Of a stretch of DNA of 64,000 nt, positions 62,855-64,000 are shown piece after piece. This DNA comes from Lichenicola cladoniae (GTDB lineage Bacteria > Pseudomonadota > Alphaproteobacteria > Acetobacterales > Acetobacteraceae), in the NCBI RefSeq assembly GCF_013201075.1, contig NZ_CP053709.1:62001-126000 (forward strand). Direction: 5' to 3'. A model generated the notes under the pieces. It saw nothing but the letters and a program-made list of their open reading frames with translations, had not been told where the DNA came from and did no database searches. Positions within the stretch are counted from its first letter, which is position 1, and every line of letters starts with the position of its first letter. Made by a program: the position numbers and the translations under genes.

Positions 62855-64000
62855 ATGACGTCGTCCCGGCCACTCCGCACCCATCAGCAGCGTCTGGCCA
62901 ATCTGGTGGCGGCGATGGCAGCCGGGGAGACCACCGCACGCGACATCCTGGCCGCGGTCACGCCCGGCGGCGGCAAGTCGCTGCTGCCGGTGATCGCCGC
63001 GGCTCGGCTGATCGAGGCCGGCCTCATCGAGCGCGTCTGCTGGATCGTGCCGCGCGACAGCCTGCGCCTGCAGGCCGAGGAAGCGTTCACCGATCCGGTC
63101 TGGCGAAGTGTTCTCGGACACCGCCTGTCGGTGCGAGCGGCCGACAACACCGCTGATCCCAGCCGCGGCCTGGCTGGCTACATCACCACCTACCAGGGTG
63201 TGGCCGCCGCCCCTGACCTGCACCTGCGCGAGATGCGCCGGTATCGGACCCTGCTCGTGGTGGACGAGGTGCATCACCTGCCGGCCCTGGCCGACACCGA
63301 TCCGGATGCGGCAGCACGTGCAGCCGGAACGGACGAGGAGCAGGCCAGCGCCTGGTCGCAGGCGATTCTGCCGCTGCTGGAGTGCGCGACGGTCCGGCTG
63401 CTGCTGTCCGGCACGCTGGAGCGGGCGGACGGCAAGGCGATCCTGTGGCTGCCCTACCGCAAGGGGGTGAAGGCGCGCACCCGCGAGATCGAGCTCGACG
63501 CCCCTGGCTGGGCGGTGATCGGCTACTCCCGTGCCCAGGCCCTGCTCGAGCGCGCTGTGCTGCCGGTGACCTTCGGCGCGCTGGATGGCGAGGCCCGCTG
63601 GCGGGACGAGGATGACACCGAGATCGGCCCGCACCGGCTGGCCAACCTGCATCCGGACGAGACCACCCGCCCCGCCCTGTTCACAGCACTCCGCACCGGC
63701 TTTGCCGAGACCCTGCTGCACGAGGCGTTCATCGCCATTCGCGACGTCCGCGCCCGACGGCGGCAGGAGCGAGACCTCCAACCGGGTGCCGCGGCCCGCG
63801 GACTGGGCAAGCTGCTGGTGGTGGCGCCGGATCAGGCGATGGCCAAGCACTATCTCGGCGTGATACGGCGCTGGATCCCGGCCGCCCAGGCAGAGGAGAC
63901 AGCGCAGCTGGCCACGTCGGACACGCCGCGGGCGCACCAGATCCTGGCCAGCTTCCGGCTCAGGCCGGAGCCGTCGATCCTGGTCACGGTGGCCATGGCC
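62855..64000 (+). CDS. SF2 DNA/RNA helicase (DEAD/DEAH type), 3' end outside the window
   Basis: An open frame of 382 codons reaching the last base, starting at ATG 62855 (MTSSRPLRTHQQRLANLVAA). Walker A is VTPGGGKSLLPVIAA; the DEAH-type Walker B is LLVVDEVHHLPAL; motif III is LLLSGTLE. An earlier motif, CWIVPRDSLRLQAEEAF (Ia), is also clear. The C-terminal helicase domain starts near LLVVAPDQAMAKHYL. It resembles plasmid and phage-type UvrB/Rad25-like helicases. Position at the end of the HU - AT-hook - exonuclease - protease block suggests a role in replicon DNA processing. Confidence 0.85.
   Translation, partial: MTSSRPLRTHQQRLANLVAAMAAGETTARDILAAVTPGGGKSLLPVIAAARLIEAGLIERVCWIVPRDSLRLQAEEAFTDPVWRSVLGHRLSVRAADNTADPSRGLAGYITTYQGVAAAPDLHLREMRRYRTLLVVDEVHHLPALADTDPDAAARAAGTDEEQASAWSQAILPLLECATVRLLLSGTLERADGKAILWLPYRKGVKARTREIELDAPGWAVIGYSRAQALLERAVLPVTFGALDGEARWRDEDDTEIGPHRLANLHPDETTRPALFTALRTGFAETLLHEAFIAIRDVRARRRQERDLQPGAAARGLGKLLVVAPDQAMAKHYLGVIRRWIPAAQAEETAQLATSDTPRAHQILASFRLRPEPSILVTVAMA

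Noticed and set aside
62714-63937. 407-codon minus-strand frame
   Set aside because: Opposite to the SF2 helicase, whose motifs are clear; the minus frame has no recognisable domain.
1-64000. CRISPR arrays, rRNA and tRNA genes, retrons, diversity-generating elements
   Set aside because: No regularly spaced repeats, no rRNA or tRNA sequence and no reverse transcriptase motif were seen by eye.

Overview
The window is GC-rich, IS-riddled accessory DNA from an alphaproteobacterium. Acetobacteraceae is the most likely family, judged from the enzyme set (cyo ubiquinol oxidase, GMC dehydrogenase, GH15) and the plasmid-type gene blocks at both ends; this is inference and no rRNA or tRNA gene is present to confirm it. 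It reads as a stretch of a plasmid, megaplasmid or decaying genomic island: more than a dozen transposable elements or fragments, truncated relaxase and integrase genes, a toxin-antitoxin pair, and many genes cut by insertions, deletions or frameshifts.

Layout. 0-2 kb: plasmid-type backbone (unknown protein open to the left edge, ScpA-like protein, ribbon-helix-helix protein). 2-11.4 kb: IS graveyard with three IS5-family copies, a sterol-desaturase-like gene between inverted IS ends, a second and broken ribbon-helix-helix gene split by a dead transposon with TGT/ACA ends, and aldo/keto reductase and integrase fragments. 11.4-15.5 kb: a symmetric IS110 - IS481 - IS110 structure with 1551-bp inverted arms. 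15.6-23.8 kb: leftward operon cyoABCD - zwf - NDH-2 - GH15, in which cyoB is frameshifted and NDH-2 has lost its middle. 24.3-31.5 kb: LysR regulator, GMC oxidoreductase and a three-gene efflux system (MFS, HlyD-type adaptor, outer-membrane factor). 31.5-34.9 kb: IS30, IS6 and IS110 elements or remnants. 34.9-38.4 kb: MerR regulator divergent from a SnoaL-like gene that is split by an IS66 element with an 8-bp target duplication. 38.6-42.0 kb: resolvase / TniA-like / TniB-like transposon abutting a truncated conjugative relaxase. 42.8-50.3 kb: a redox cluster (VOC, cupin, alpha/beta hydrolase, Old Yellow Enzyme, two SDRs, NmrA-like) with LysR and TetR regulators. 50.3-54.6 kb: a 238-bp MITE-like element and a second IS110 split by a second IS66 of identical length and identical proteins. 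54.7-59.1 kb: tyrosine recombinase, IS21 fragment, ParS-RES toxin-antitoxin, ISNCY-type element. 59.3-64 kb: MucR-type regulator followed by a DNA-metabolism block (DUF2786, HExxH metalloprotease, DnaQ-like exonuclease with DUF3820, AT-hook protein, HU, SF2 helicase running off the right edge).

How the parts fit. The two ends look like one plasmid-backbone gene set concerned with DNA handling and segregation; the middle is cargo (sugar/redox metabolism, respiration, efflux, xenobiotic-type oxidoreductases) brought in and broken up by transposition. Several frameshifts are single-base changes at short homopolymers, so some broken genes may be sequence errors; the insertions with target duplications and the NDH-2 deletion cannot be explained that way.
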